DNA of 64,000 nt from Phoenix dactylifera (GCF_009389715.1 NC_052404.1:2968738-3032737), one strand, 5' to 3'. Shown: positions 46,130-57,747, counted from the first letter of the stretch. Program-made: numbers and translations. The notes: generated from the letters alone by a model not told the origin.

Positions 46130-48499
46130 ATGGGCGAAGTGAGAGCAGACCACATTAAGTCGGAGCTGGTCGCCGAAGACTTAAACAAACTCGTGGCTCG
46201 GTACCACCTTCCCGAGGCCTGCAACGTCACGCTCCCGGGGCCTGAGGAGAGGATGTCCCATCCTCCTCCAGGGAAGATCGCCATCAATGAGGGCATTCTC
46301 CAGGCCGGGTTCCGCTTTCCCCCTTCGGACTTAGTCGTGCAGGTGCTCCGGGGTTTAAAAGTGGCGCCGACGCAACTGGTGCCGAACTCGTGGCGTGCCC
46401 TGACGGTCTTCCAGGTTCTCTGCCGTATGCATGAGATTCCCGCCACCCTGAATGTTTTTTGGGAGTTTTACAGCCTGAGCGGCCACCCCCAGGACAAAGG
46501 GTGGTGGTGCTTTGCAGCGCGGCGAGGGTGCGGCCTCGTCAAGGAGGCTCCTACCTCCATTCACGGCTGGAAGGAGCGCTTCTTTTTTGTTGATGCAGAT
46601 CCCTCTTGGGAAATCAGGGCGACCTGGGAGACGCCGATGAAGTCTCCGATCGGCCTATCGAGACTGTCAAGGGAGGAATCCGATGGCTTGGCCGCCTTGA
46701 AGGGGTTGGTTGCCGAGGGCCAGCTCCCACCGGTGGCCCGCCTTATTTCCGAGGATACTTTGGTGAATGTCGGTCTGAGCTCGGTCCCCACCGACCGTGA
46801 GTCCGCCACCGATTCTTTCTTGACTTCTTTCCCTTCTTTCGTCCCGTTCTTTCCTTTGGTTTCTCCGCCTCCGACTATCCCGTCCTTTTTGCAGAGATCG
46901 ACGACGTCATGCGGTCGGTGAAGGCAAAGGCTGTTGGTAGGACGTCCCTACTGGAAGCAGTCCAGAGGAGGAAACGAGCTCCTCCGAGCGGGGCCCCACC
47001 GGCGAAGAAGTCCCGCAAGGAGGTGCCTCCGACGCCGACCGGCGAGTCCGGGCCCGCCGATCAGGGAGACGCCGTGGGCACGGACCGGCAGCTGACGCTG
47101 TATCAGCCTTCCGGTGGTAAGATTGCCGCTATTCCGGAGGTATCATCCGAGCCTGCTCGAGACGAATGGGTCGGACGTGATCGGTCCCCGGCCCGGCCTT
47201 CGACTCAGTCGGCTCCTGATGACTCAAGGAGGGACGCGCCGAGGCCCCGGCCGAGCGGGACCCTATCAATTCCTGGGGTGTCCCCCGCCCCGAGCACAAT
47301 CAGCAGGACTCTTCTCCAGGCGACGGATAAGGGTAAGGCTGCAGAACCACCATCCGGCTCCGGGGAGAAATCGGGGTCGGCCTTCACTACCGACGGCGCC
47401 CGAAATCTCATCGAAACAGTGCTGCTGGAGAAGGACCGTCGGCGGGTCCGGGAGTTGGAGGTCTCTGACGTTGGGGCTGCCAGCTGCGTCTGTCTCATGT
47501 CGGTGAGTGTTCTTCTGGCCGCTTTTCACCATTTATCGGCTCTGTTGTTCTCCGCCTGACGCCCTCATTTTTCCTATTTCTTAGCTCGCCCAGTACATGG
47601 TCCGTCTGGAGGAGTGCTACAAGGAACAGGCGGGGCTTCTGGCGAAGGCCGAGGACCGGCTGAAAGCAGTGGAAGAGGGAGGCCCGGCTGCGGCGGGCAG
47701 GACGACCGGGGACCTCGAGGCGAGGCTCCGGGAGGCCGAAGAGCGGGCACTCAGCTTCGCCGCCCTCGAGAAGCAACTGTTGGAGGCTCAGGAGCAACTC
47801 AAGGTTGCCTCGGGCCTCGAAAGCGGGATCAAAAAGGCGGAGGAACAAGCCGAAAAGCTGTCCCGGAAGGTCGCGGACTATCGAGAGAGGTGGGAGAAAG
47901 CCCAGCGGTCTGCCGATAACGCCCGCAACCGAACCCGGTCTTTTGAGGCGAAACTGGGTGAATTGGAGTCGGCCTTGGAGAAGTTCCGCGCGAACGACCA
48001 AGAGCTTCGTTCGCGCCTGGAGGAAGCTGAGGCCGCTCGCACTGCTGCCGAGGCGAAGCACAAGGAGGCTCAGGCCAATCTGCTGAGGGTCTCCTCCGAG
48101 GCTGACGACCGGATTGTGGCGAAGGTCTTGGAGGCTAAAGCTCAGATTACGGAGCGAGCGGAGGCGGCGCTGGCCGAGAAGAGTGCGGAGATCGGGCGTC
48201 AGGCGGTGCAGGCTTATCGTCAGTCCGCCGAGTTCACCCGTGACATGTCGGAGGCGGTACGGGCCTATCGTCAGTCTGACGAGTTCATCCGTGACGCGTC
48301 GGACGCGGGGTCCGAATCCTTCATCTTAGGCTTCGAGGAAGGCCTCGCAAGGGTGTCGGCTAAGTACCCCGAAGTTGACCTGAGTGGGATCTCCCTTCTC
48401 GACTCCTCTCCGGCGCCATTGCCTGCTGATTCTCCAACCGCCTCCCTACCCCCTGCGGACGAGCCCGACGCTCCCGACCCGGGGGTCCCTCCAAGCTGA
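46130..48499 (+). CDS. Antisense accessory gene of Tat element: Transposase_28-like plus coiled coil
   Basis: Three exons, 46130-46796, 46895-47502 and 47585-48499, join in phase (2190 bp, 729 aa) across canonical introns of 98 and 82 bp (donors GTGAGTCC and GTGAGTGT; acceptors TTTTTGCAG and TTTCTTAG). Residues about 20-190 match the plant 'putative gypsy type transposon' family (Pfam Transposase_28): YHLPEACNVTLPGP, ILQAGFRFPP and FQVLCRMHEIPATLNVFWEFY. The middle is basic and proline/serine-rich (RRKRAPPSGAPPAKKSRKE, a likely nuclear signal). The C-terminal ~280 residues are a long coiled coil rich in E, A, R and K, ending in a proline/aspartate tail. Its role in the element is not known; Retand-type elements carry equivalents in the same antisense place. 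Confidence is high for the frame and moderate for the splicing. Confidence 0.85.
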
Positions 48500-48671
48500 C
48501 CTTCTATACTTTTCGTTGTTTTTTTTTTTGTATGTCGGCATTTTGCCAAATTGTATGGGCCTCGGCCCTGAGACAATGAAAATTAATGCAAGTTGAATGT
48601 TTCTTCATCCCGCTTTCATCCTTCCTCTTTTTAGCTCTTGGTTGCGTCTTGCCGACTTCTGATTCCCGAAG

Positions 48672-49675
48672 TTCTTCCGGCGCTAAGCCAGGCATCCGAG
48701 GGTTAGGCCTCAGGAAATTCTTCCGGCGCTAAGCCAGGCATCCGAGGGTTAGGCCTCAGGAAACTCTTCCGGCGCTAAGCCAGGCATCCGAGGGTTAGGC
48801 CTCAGGAAATTCTTCCGGCACTAAGCCAGGCATCCGAGGGTTAGGCCTCAGGAAATTCTTCCGGCGCTAAGCCAGGCATCCGAGGGTTAGGCCTCAGGAA
48901 ATTCTTCCGGCGCTAAGCCAGGCATCCGAGGGTTAGGCCTCAGGATATTCTTCCGGCGCTAAGCCAGGCATCCGAGGGTTAGGCCTCAGGAAACTCTTCC
49001 GGCGCTAAGCCAGGCATCCGAGGGTTATGCCTCAGGAAACTCTTCCGGCGCTAAGCCAGGCATCCGAGGGTTAGGCCTCAGGAAACTCTTCCGGCGCTAA
49101 GCCAGGCATCCGAGGGTTAGGCCTCAGGAAACTCTTCCGGCGCTAAGCCAGGCATCCGAGGGTTAGGCCTCAGGAAATTCTTCCGGCGCTAAGCCAGGCA
49201 TCCGAGGGTTAGGCCTCAGGAAACTCTTCCGGCGCTAAGCCAGGCATCCAAGGGTTAGGCCTCAGGAAATTCTTCCGGCGCTAAGCCAGGCATCCGAGGG
49301 TTAGGCCTCAGGAAACTCTTCCGGCGCTAAGCCAGGCATCCGAGGGTTAGGCCTCAGGAAATTCTTCCGGCGCTTCATCCCGCTTTCATCCTTCCTCTTT
49401 TTAGCTCTTGGTTGCGTCTTGCCGACTTCTGATTCCCGAAGTTCTTCCGGCGCTAAGCCAGGCATCCGAGGGTTAGGCCTCAGGAAATTCTTCCGGCGCT
49501 AAGCCAGGCATCCGAGGGTTAGGCCTCAGGAAACTCTTCCGGCGCTAAGCCAGGCATCCGAGGGTTAGGCCTCAGGAAATTCTTCCGGCGCTAAGCCAGG
49601 CATCCGAGGGTTAGGCCTCAGAAAATTCTTCCGGCGCTAAGCCAGGCATCCGAGGGTTAGGCCTCAGGAAACTCC
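48672..49675. repeat. 46-bp tandem array (about 20 units in two blocks)
   Basis: Unit TTCCGGCGCTAAGCCAGGCA...GGCCTCAGGAAA, period 46 bp. Fifteen units run from 48675 to 49365. A lead-in of about 65 bp (CATCCCGCTTTCATCCTTCC at 48607) then recurs at about 49377, and five more units follow from 49445 to about 49675. The offset between blocks is 770 bp, so lead-in plus array were duplicated together. Units are nearly identical. Confidence 0.95.
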
Positions 49676-50412
49676 ACTCGTTGGTCGACCAAGGCTGGCG
49701 CAAGCCAAGGCGACCGGTCGGGGCTTCAGGCTAGTCTGCTCCCGGGATGGTCATCGGGTTAGCCTGGCATCCGAGGGCCGAGCCTCGGGACATTCCACTC
49801 GTTGGTCGGCCAAGGCTGGCGCAAGCCGAGGCGACCGGTCGGGGCTTCAGGCTAGTCTGCTCCCGGGATGGTCATCGGGTTAGCCAGGCATCCGAGGGCC
49901 GAGCCTCGGGAAATTCCGTTCGTTGGTCGGCCAAGGCTGGCGCAAGCCGAGGCGACCGGTCGGGGCTTCTGGCTAGTCTGCTCCCGGGATGTTCATCGGG
50001 TTAGCCAGGCATCCGAGGGCCGAGCCTCGGGAAATTCCGCTCGTTGGTCGGCCAAGGCTGGCGCAAGCCGAGGCGACCGGTCGGGGCTTCCGGCTAGTCT
50101 GCTCCCGGGATGTTCATCGGGCTAGCCAGGCATCTGAGGGTTGTCAAGCCTCAGGGGATTCCGCTCGTTGGTCGGCCAGGGCTGGCGCAAGCCGAGGCGA
50201 CCGGTCGGGGCTTCTGGCTAGTCTGCTCCCGGGATGATCATCGGGCTAGCCAGGCATCCGAGGGCCGAGCCTCGGGAAATTCCGCTCGTTGGTCGGCCAA
50301 GGCTAGCGCAAGCCGAGGCGACCGGTCGGGGCTTCTGGCTAGTCTGCTCCCGGGATGATCATCGGGCTAGCCAGGCATCTGAGGGTTATCAAGCCTCAGG
50401 GAATTTCGTTCG
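49676..50412. repeat. 121-bp tandem array (about six units)
   Basis: Anchors TTGGTCG(G/A)CC at 49681, 49802, 49923, 50044, 50168 and 50289 give a 121-bp period, with one 124-bp interval. Each unit includes AGCCAGGCATC(C/T)GAGG, which is also part of the 46-bp unit, so the longer repeat seems built on the shorter one. Long open frames through it are repeat artefacts. Confidence 0.93.
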
Positions 50413-51484
50413 CTGGTCGTGCGCCTGTCGCTTGCTGCCCGACGGGATTTCTCTGTGGCCAGCTGCGATCGTGTTTCTCCTCTTCTCCAAGCGTTGCCTG
50501 GGGAACACCAGAAGAGCATTAAACGCTAATTAGTGCGTTACCTGGGGAATCAGATCGCCAGTTGCTGCTTGTGAGGAGTGTCAGTTAAGCGGCCGCGATA
50601 CGCGCGTTCTTCGAGGCGGATGCGGCCTGGACGCGAGCGGAGATAGGTTGACCTAGGGGTACATGCCACCCGGCGTGTCCTGCACAAAGAATGGGATTAA
50701 GGAGAATGACGCTTAGGAAATCGCGGAGAGATACGCCTCGGGAGCCGGAACGGCTCCGGATCCAATGCGTCCGCATTTATTGGAGCCGCCCGCATCGGAA
50801 CGACCAGGGGGCCGCAGTTTGGCTATAAATACAGGTGTAGGTACGACGGAGTTTGCCAAGCCGGAGCTGTTCAGGTTGCCATGGATCGTGGACCTCCTCC
50901 TTGGCATATGACTGAGAGACTCCTGTCGAAGGAAAGGGGAGGCGCTCCCCTTGCGACTTCAGCCAACTAGCCGTTTCATCTGGGATCAACAAGGAGGGTC
51001 TCCCCGGCGGAACTCCGCTCTAGGCGTTTCATCCGGGATCACATCTCCCCTCCTTGAAGTTCAGCCTCCCGATTGAGCTCTGCGCCAGACGCTCAATCCG
51101 GGACCGCGCCTCCATATGCTCTTCCCCCTTGTATCCCTTCTCTTTCCTACCACTGGGGAGGATCGGAATATCCTTTGGAGGCGGCGTTCCCCTGGGGGCA
51201 GCGGGAGCTTCTTCTGCGGCGGCTCTTTGTCTTCTTCGTGAGGCGTGGATGGCGCCTCCGGTTAGAAGCACCCACTTCCGGTGGGATTGCAGCCGCTTTG
51301 GGTTGAGGGTTCGGGATCCTCGATCCTCAGCTCCACGGAGTCCCCACCTCTTCTTTGCTTTCTTTACTCCCTAATTCCCCTCTGGGAATTCCTTGTAATC
51401 ACACGAGCACGCCATTGTAACCAGAAATTATTGAAATGAAAAGTGTTATACATTTTCTTGATCTGTCTTTCCGGCTTCTTCTTT
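50413..51484. other. Tat 3' internal region with plus-strand promoter-like and polyA-like signals
   Basis: A plus-strand TATA box, GCTATAAATACAGG (50823-50832), is followed about 600 bp later by a 3'-end-like sequence (TTGTAATC at about 51392, GAAATTATTGAAATGAAAAG at about 51424). The longest plus-strand frame (51054-51374) has no recognised domain. On the minus strand this would be gag-pol 3' untranslated sequence. Confidence 0.45.
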
Positions 51485-54400
51485 CTACTGGTAATATACC
51501 CGCAGGTTAGCGGAATTCCAGCTCCTCGGAATTTCTCGACCATCTAGGGCCTCTAGCTGGTAGGAGCCAGGTCGGTTTACCCAGCGAACCCTATACGGGC
51601 CTTCCCAATTCGGCGCTAGCTTCCCACCTTCCGTAGGTTGAGATGCTCTAGCTCGCCTTAGCACCAGATCTCCGATTCTGAAAAGCTTCGGTCGGACTTT
51701 GGAGTTGTAATATCGGGCCACCCTCCGCTGATACATTGCCATCCGAACCTGCGCCATTTTCCTTGCTTCTTCCAAGAGATCCAGGTTCCCTCGGAGTTGC
51801 TCCGAGTTGGCCTCGGGTCGGTGTGCGGCCACCCGAGGTGAGGGGAGTCCGAGCTCTACAGGGACAACGGCTTCCGTGCCATAGGTTAGGCTGAAAGGCG
51901 TTTCCCCGGTAGGAGTCCGATGCGTGGTCCGATACGCCCAAAGGACATTCTCGAGTTCCTCGACTCAAGCTTGCCCCGTCCGCCCGATCCGCGCTTTGAT
52001 ACCTTGGAGGATTGTCCGATTTGTGACCTCGGCCTCGCCGTTGGTTTGGGGATGCGACACGGACGTGAACCGATGCTCGATCCCAAACTCCTCGCAGAAG
52101 TCCCGGAAATGCTTGTTATCGAACTGTCGACCATTATCCGAGATGAGGACCCGAGGTACCCCAAATCGGACAATGATGTTCTTCTTTACGAACTTCCGGA
52201 CTTGCGCCTCCGTGATAGTGGCCAGTGGCTCTGCCTCCACCCACTTGGTGAAGTAGTCGATGGCGACAACCAAAAATTTCTGCTGGGCCGAAGCGATGGG
52301 GAATGGTCCGAGGATATCCATTCCCCACTGTGCGAAGGGCCAGGGCGCGGTGATTGGCGCCAAGGGAACAGAGGAGACTCTCTGGACGTTGGCGTGGCGC
52401 TGGCAGGCGTCGCATTTCCGTACGTGATCCTTCGAGTCCTCCAACAAGGTCGGCCAATAGTAGCCTTGCCTCATGATCTTATGCGCCAAGGACCTAGCCC
52501 CCAAGTGCGATCCGCAGATGCCTTCGTGGACTTCGCTGAGGGCGTAGGCCGCTTCCGAGGGGCGGAGGCACCTTAAGAGGGGGGCGGTAAACGAGGTCCG
52601 ATACAGCCTCCCTTCATAAAGTACGTAGTGGGCGGACTTCATAACAAGTCGCCGAGCTTGGTCTTCGTCTTCAGGGAGGATCCCTTCGGCGAGGTAGGCT
52701 ACAAGCGGGTCCATCCAAGATGGCTCTGGATCGATCGCCATCACCGCTCCAGCCTCGCCGATGCTCGGGGCGTCTAGGGTCTCCAGGTATATCGCCCTTG
52801 ACAAGTTGTGTGCGTCTGCGCCCACCAAGCGGGACAGCCTGTCGGCCCTGGCATTTTCGCTTCTTGGGACCTGCTGAATGTCAACATTGCCGAGGTCTGG
52901 AATGAGTGCTTGCACCTTCCGGACATAGCTCTGCATGGTCGGGCTTCGTGCCTCGAACTCCCCTCGGACCTGCCCGACCACCAGCTGGGAGTCGGTGAAG
53001 ACCTTCAGACGCCGGATGCCGAGCTCCTTGGTGAGTTTGAGTCCCGTGACTAGGGCCTCGTACTCCGCCTCATTGTTAGTCACTGGAAATCCGAACCTCA
53101 AGGCATACTCAGCTATCACTCCATCGGGACTGGTAAGGACCAGCCCAGCCCCTCCACCTTCAGGGTTCGACGACCCATCAATGTGGAGCGTCCAGATCGG
53201 GAGGTCGAGGCTGGGTGTTTCCGGCGGCCTAGGTTCCGCCTCCTGCACAGTGCACTCAGCGAGGAAGTCCGCGAGCACCTGGGCCTTGATGGCGGGTCGG
53301 GGCTGGTAGCGAATGTCGAACTCACCAAGTTCTACTGCCCACTTCACCAGCCGTCCAGCATTCTCAGGATTGCTGAGGATCTGCCGCAGTGGTTGATCGG
53401 TCAAAAGGGTGACAGAATGAGCCTGGAAATAGGGGCGAAGCCTCCTGGTCGCAGTCAGCAGCGCGAAGGCGATCTTTTCAGCCTTCGTGTACCACGTCTC
53501 GGCATCCCGGAGGACTCGGCTGATGTAGTACACAGGCTTCTGAAGCTTTGCCTCTTTCCGAACCAATACTGCGCTGACTGCGGTTGGGGAGACCGCCAGA
53601 TAAAGGTAGAGCATCTCCCCCTCTTGCGGCTTGGACAGCAGGGGAGGAGATGCCAAGTACTCCTTGAGCTGGTCGAACGCCACTTGACATTCGGCCGTCC
53701 AGAGGAAGTCTTTCGGGCGCTTCAACACCTTGAAGAACGGTTGGCAGCGTTCGGCCGATTTTGCCACAAATCGTCCGAGCGCGGCGACCCTTCCAGCGAG
53801 CTCCTGAACCTCCTTCACTTTGGTCGGAGGGGACATATCTTGGATGGCCTGGATTTTGTCCGGGTTGGCCTCGATTCCCCGCTGGTTGACAATGAAGCCG
53901 AGGAACCTCCCGGCCGAAGCACCAAAGGCGCACTTCGCTGGGTTTAGCTTCATACGAAACTTCCGCAAGGTGGCGAAAGTCTCCTCCAGATCCGTAATGT
54001 GCTGATCCGCATGGCGGCTCTTTACCAGCATATCGTCCACGTATACCTCCATGTTCCGGCCGATCTGCTCCTTGAAGATTTTGTTGACGAGGCGCTGGTA
54101 AGTAGCGCCAGCATTCTTCAGACCGAAGGGCATTACCTTGTAACAGTACAGCCCCCGGTCTGTTATAAAGGCCGTTTTCTCCTCGTCCTGCGGAGCCATC
54201 ATTATTTGGTTGCAGCCGGAGAAGGCGTCCATGAAAGATAGCAGCTGATATCCGGAAGTCGCGTCGACCAGTTGGTCTATTCGTGGAAGCGGGAAGCTAT
54301 CCTTGGGGCACGCCTTGTTCAGGTCGGTGTAGTCGACGCACATCCTCCACTTTCCGCTCGCCTTCCGGACAAGTACAACGTTTGCCAGCCACTCGGGGTA

Positions 54401-56953
54401 GCTCACCTCCCTTATGAAGCCTGCTTCCAAGAGTTTGTCTACCTCCTGGTCGACCACCCGGATCCGATCCGGGGCACAGTGTCTCTTCTTCTGCTTTACG
54501 GGTCGGTGGGTCGGGTCGACGTTGAGGGCGTGAGAAATGACCTCCGGGTCGATCCCAGGTACATCGGCCGCCGACCAGGCAAATACATCAGCATTGGCTT
54601 GGAGGAATTCCACTAGCCGGAGCCGAGCTTCCGAGTCGAGATTGGCACCGACCCGGACCGTACGATCTGGGCGACCCTCTTCAAGGGGAACTTCGATTAC
54701 ACCCTCGGCCGGCTCCCCGTGCCGCAAAGCCACCTCGTCTCTGGCGTCAAGGGACTCGACGCTTAGGGCCTCCGCGGGCTTCTTTCCTTTGAGAGTTGCT
54801 AGGAAACATTGTCGTGCGGTCGGTTGGTCACCTCGGACCTCTCCAATCCCGGCCGCCGTGGGGAACCGCATGAGCAAATGGTATGTAGAGACTACCGCGC
54901 GAAGGGCGTTCAGTCCGGGTCGTCCGAGGATTGCGTTGTAGGCCGAGGGAACACGGACGACCAAGAACCCGAGCCGCACCGTGGCTTCTGCGGGTGCGAC
55001 GCCCGCAGTCACAGGCAACTCAACGACACCTTCGGCCGAGATAGCGTCTCCAGTGAATCCTATGAGGGGGGTGGATGTTTTGTGCAACAGTTGTCGGGAC
55101 AAGCTCATCTTTTGGAAGGCCTCGTAAAACAAAATGTCAGCTGAGCTTCCACTATCCACAAGAACACGCCTTACATCATAATTCGCCATAGTGAGGGAGA
55201 TCACCATGGCGTCATCATGGGGAGTCTGAACCCCCTTTACATCTTCATCACAAAAAGTGATTACATTTCCGACCCGCTGCCTCTTCGCGACGGCCACCCC
55301 TGATGCTTCCGCCGAGCCCCCTGCGTTCCTCACGGGCCGAGAGCAGCCCCCAGTGATGGTGTGGATCACGCCCGCGACGGGCCGATTCTGCTCCCGAGGC
55401 TCCTGAGGGGCCGGGTCGGCCGGACGCGGGTCTGCAGGGGGACGTCGGTCGTTTACATATCGGCCGAGACGCCCTCGGCGGATGAGAGCCTCGATCTCGT
55501 CCCGAAGCTGGAAGCAGTCTTCGGTGTCGTGGCCGTGGTCCCGGTGGTACTCACAGTACGCCCGAGAGGGCCTCCTCCCAGGGATCTTCTTCATCTGCCT
55601 CGGGACCGGGAGGTCCTCTCGTCCCTTGACCTCCATAAGGATCTGGGCCCGGAGAGCCAGGAGTGGGGTGTACCGGTTGAAGCGTCGGTGCGGAGAACGA
55701 GGGCGTGGGGCGCCGTTGTTCCTCGCTGGTGATGGGCTTCTGCGCCGACGCTGAGGCGTCGGGCTTCTCCTCCAGGATGCCTCTTTTCGCCTTTTCTTCC
55801 CGAGCTTTAGAGGGGTCTCGGCGGCCTCCTTGCTCCGGTGGGCGGCCGCCTCCTCGGCGTCCGCATACTGGTTCGCCCGAGACAGCAACTCCGGGAAGCT
55901 CCGTGGCAGGCGTTTGTCCAGGGAGAAGGTGAGTCTGCCCTTCCGGAAGCCACGCTTCAGGGCTGAGAGAGCCACCTCCTGGCTCAGGTTCCGAACCTCC
56001 AGTGTAGCCTTGTTGAAGCGGGTGAGATAATCCCGCAAGCTTTCTCCCTCGTTCTGCCGGACATCGAAGAGGGAGTCGGAGACCAGCCGTCGCCGGCTAC
56101 TGACGGCGAAATGGCTGATGAAGAGGCGGGTGAACTGGTCGAAGGACTGGATGGAGTTAGCCTCCAGGCCGGCGAACCATGCCCTTGCCGGGCCACGGAG
56201 GGTCGCCGGGAAGGCCTTGCAGAGGAGAGAATCCGATGCTCCATGGAGGAGCATAAGAGTCCTGAAACTCTCCACGTGGTCCCGCGGGTCCGCCGCCCCG
56301 TCGTAGGGTTCGATCGCCGGCATTTTGAACCCCGGCGGGTTTGGGGTCCGCAGGATCCTCGAGGCAAGCGCCGGCTGGGAGGAGATCTCCAAGTCAGCGA
56401 AGGGATCTTTGGAGTGGCCCTTCAGGACCTGGAGTTGTCTGTGGAGGTCGTCCACCCGCCGGTCCAGGGAGCGCGACCGGTGGGTGGGAGATAAGGAGCG
56501 GCGCGAGGGGGACCGGCTGGAGTGCGGACTCCTTGAGGACTGGGGTGTCTGGGAACGCACCCGGGTCCGCCTCTCGTACCCCGCGCAGCTCCGATGAGAA
56601 GGTCCTGGCAGAACGGACCGTACTCGAGAATCCTCCTCACGCCGGCGCTCCTCTCCATGGGAGAGGAAGGAGCGCGGGTGGTGAGGGACAGGCGAGCGTT
56701 CGGGGAGCAGCGGCTCCTGAGTCCGCTGCGGCACCCGAGAGATCACACCCTGCAGATTCTGCACTGCCTCTGTGAGGGTGCGAACCTGCTGGGCTAGCTG
56801 GTCGAACTGAGCAGCTTCGACCGTCTGAATGGGAGGTGGGGCGGTGGAGTGCTGCTGAGAATGTGTTGGGGACGCAGCAGCCTCCCGGCCGGAAGCGCGA
56901 GAGGTTCTGCGACCAGAAGCATTGGAAGCTCCACGACCACCTCGCCGTGCCAT
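51485..56953 (-). CDS. Tat gag-pol polyprotein, interrupted by one in-frame stop
   Basis: One frame from the ATG at 56953 (MARRGGRG) to 51485 contains about 1,820 codons. Gag core at residues ~210-370, CX2H-type knuckle (CEYHRDHGHDTEDC) ~466-480, aspartic protease LVDSGSSADIL ~598, reverse transcriptase with YVDDMLV ~970, Gypsy RNase H, then a second RNase H (HIDGSSNPEGG ~1257; NNEAEYEAL; TDSQLV). Integrase follows, with a zinc-binding HHCC region (~1476-1517) and catalytic D (MDILGPF), D (SDNG) and E (NGEAE) residues. A TGA at 51965-51967 stops the frame after the integrase core. The same frame stays open to 51485 and holds the integrase C-terminal domain (YNSKVRP, LVLRR, NWEGPY). The frame is also open upstream into the LTR to 57127, but the ATG at 56953 follows the primer site. 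Protein activity of this copy is therefore doubtful. Confidence 0.93.
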
Positions 56954-56977
56954 TACGATCGTTCTGAGATTCAGTGC

Positions 56978-56995
56978 CCTCCTTCTAGCGCCAAC
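56978..56995 (-). promoter_or_regulatory. Primer-binding site of Tat element
   Basis: TTGGCGCTAGAAGGAGGG on the minus strand begins one base after the 5' LTR. TGGCGC starts are usual for tRNA primer sites. I could not assign the tRNA. Confidence 0.6.
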
Positions 56996-57742
56996 TGTTG
57001 CTGGTGGTCCAAACCGAGAACGATTGACACGACGGTGTGAACGGGGTTCCGTCTGAGTTGCCTTGGTTGGTGTTGGTTGCGCTCCACCTTCCACCGGGAG
57101 ACCTGCAAACAAGCCTCGCACCACCACTGGGGTAGTGGGGGCCCTCCGACGATCAAGTCAGAGGAGATTGGAGGAGGAGGAAAGATGATAATCGCAAATA
57201 AGAGAATGCTCTGGGAGATGTTACTTACCCCCCCCTTCTCCCCCCAGCCGCATATATACCTGGCTGGGGGGTCTCTCAGGGGGGTTTGTCATCGTGGGGC
57301 ACGATGGAGTGGCCACTGACATGGCCGTTACAGGGCGTCGTGGAGCAGCGCCGGGTACGGCCATGACAGGGCGTAGTGGAGTTCCGTTTTGTACGGCTGA
57401 TACAGGAGATCGTGGAGCAGCATCGGATACAGCCGTTGCAGGGAGTAGTGGAGCAGGAGGCCGCGGCGTGCCTCTGGGGAATAGCCTGTCATTGTCGAAA
57501 GATATCCGACTCGGGGTCGGAGTGCTGGATCAGGGGGCAGCCGACTCGGGGTCGGGCTGCGGAGCCGAAGATATCCGACTCGGGGTCGGAGTGCTGGATC
57601 AGAGGGCAGCCGACTCGGGGTCGGGCTGCGGAGCCGAAGATATCCGACTCGGGGTCGGAGTGCTGGATCAAGGGGCAGCCGTGGTCTTCCTGGGCGCGCG
57701 TGCCGGTCACGTGGGGCATGGTGGCTAAGTTCCCCCGTAACA
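56996..57742 (-). repeat. 5' LTR of Tat element
   Basis: Almost identical to the 3' LTR. Differences seen by eye are an A for G near 57226, one extra C in the C run that follows, and substitutions in the second and third 69-bp repeats (near 57603 and 57667). The minus-strand TATA box GGTATATATGC (57251-57259) probably drives genomic RNA. Confidence 0.95.
57251..57259 (-). promoter_or_regulatory. TATA box in the 5' LTR
   Basis: GGTATATATGC on the minus strand in a GC-rich context inside the LTR, in the expected place for the U3 promoter. Confidence 0.55.
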
Positions 57743-57747
57743 CTTAA

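Larger units (their letters stand above)
44849..57742 (-). mobile_element. Complete Ty3/Gypsy retrotransposon, Tat lineage, with antisense gene
   Basis: A 12,894-bp element in minus orientation, bounded by LTRs 44849-45594 (3') and 56996-57742 (5') and by a perfect CTTAA target duplication (44844-44848, 57743-57747). A primer-binding site (TTGGCGCTAGAAGGAGGG on the minus strand) directly follows the 5' LTR, and a polypurine tract (GGGAGTGGGGGG, about 45598-45612) precedes the 3' LTR. It carries a gag-pol frame, a dual RNase H, a large 3' region with two tandem arrays, and a plus-strand gene with a Transposase_28-like domain. This combination (dual RNase H, antisense extra ORF, repeat-rich 3' region) typifies Tat elements such as Retand and RIRE2. 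The LTRs differ by eye at about three substitutions and one indel, so insertion was recent. Confidence 0.95.

Noticed and set aside
48672..49675. Regular repeats considered as a CRISPR-like array
   Set aside because: The 46-bp units are contiguous with no unique spacers, and the DNA is a plant retrotransposon.
49747..50533. Series of overlapping ~82-99-aa frames with near-identical proteins
   Set aside because: They are translations of the 121-bp tandem array and not genes.
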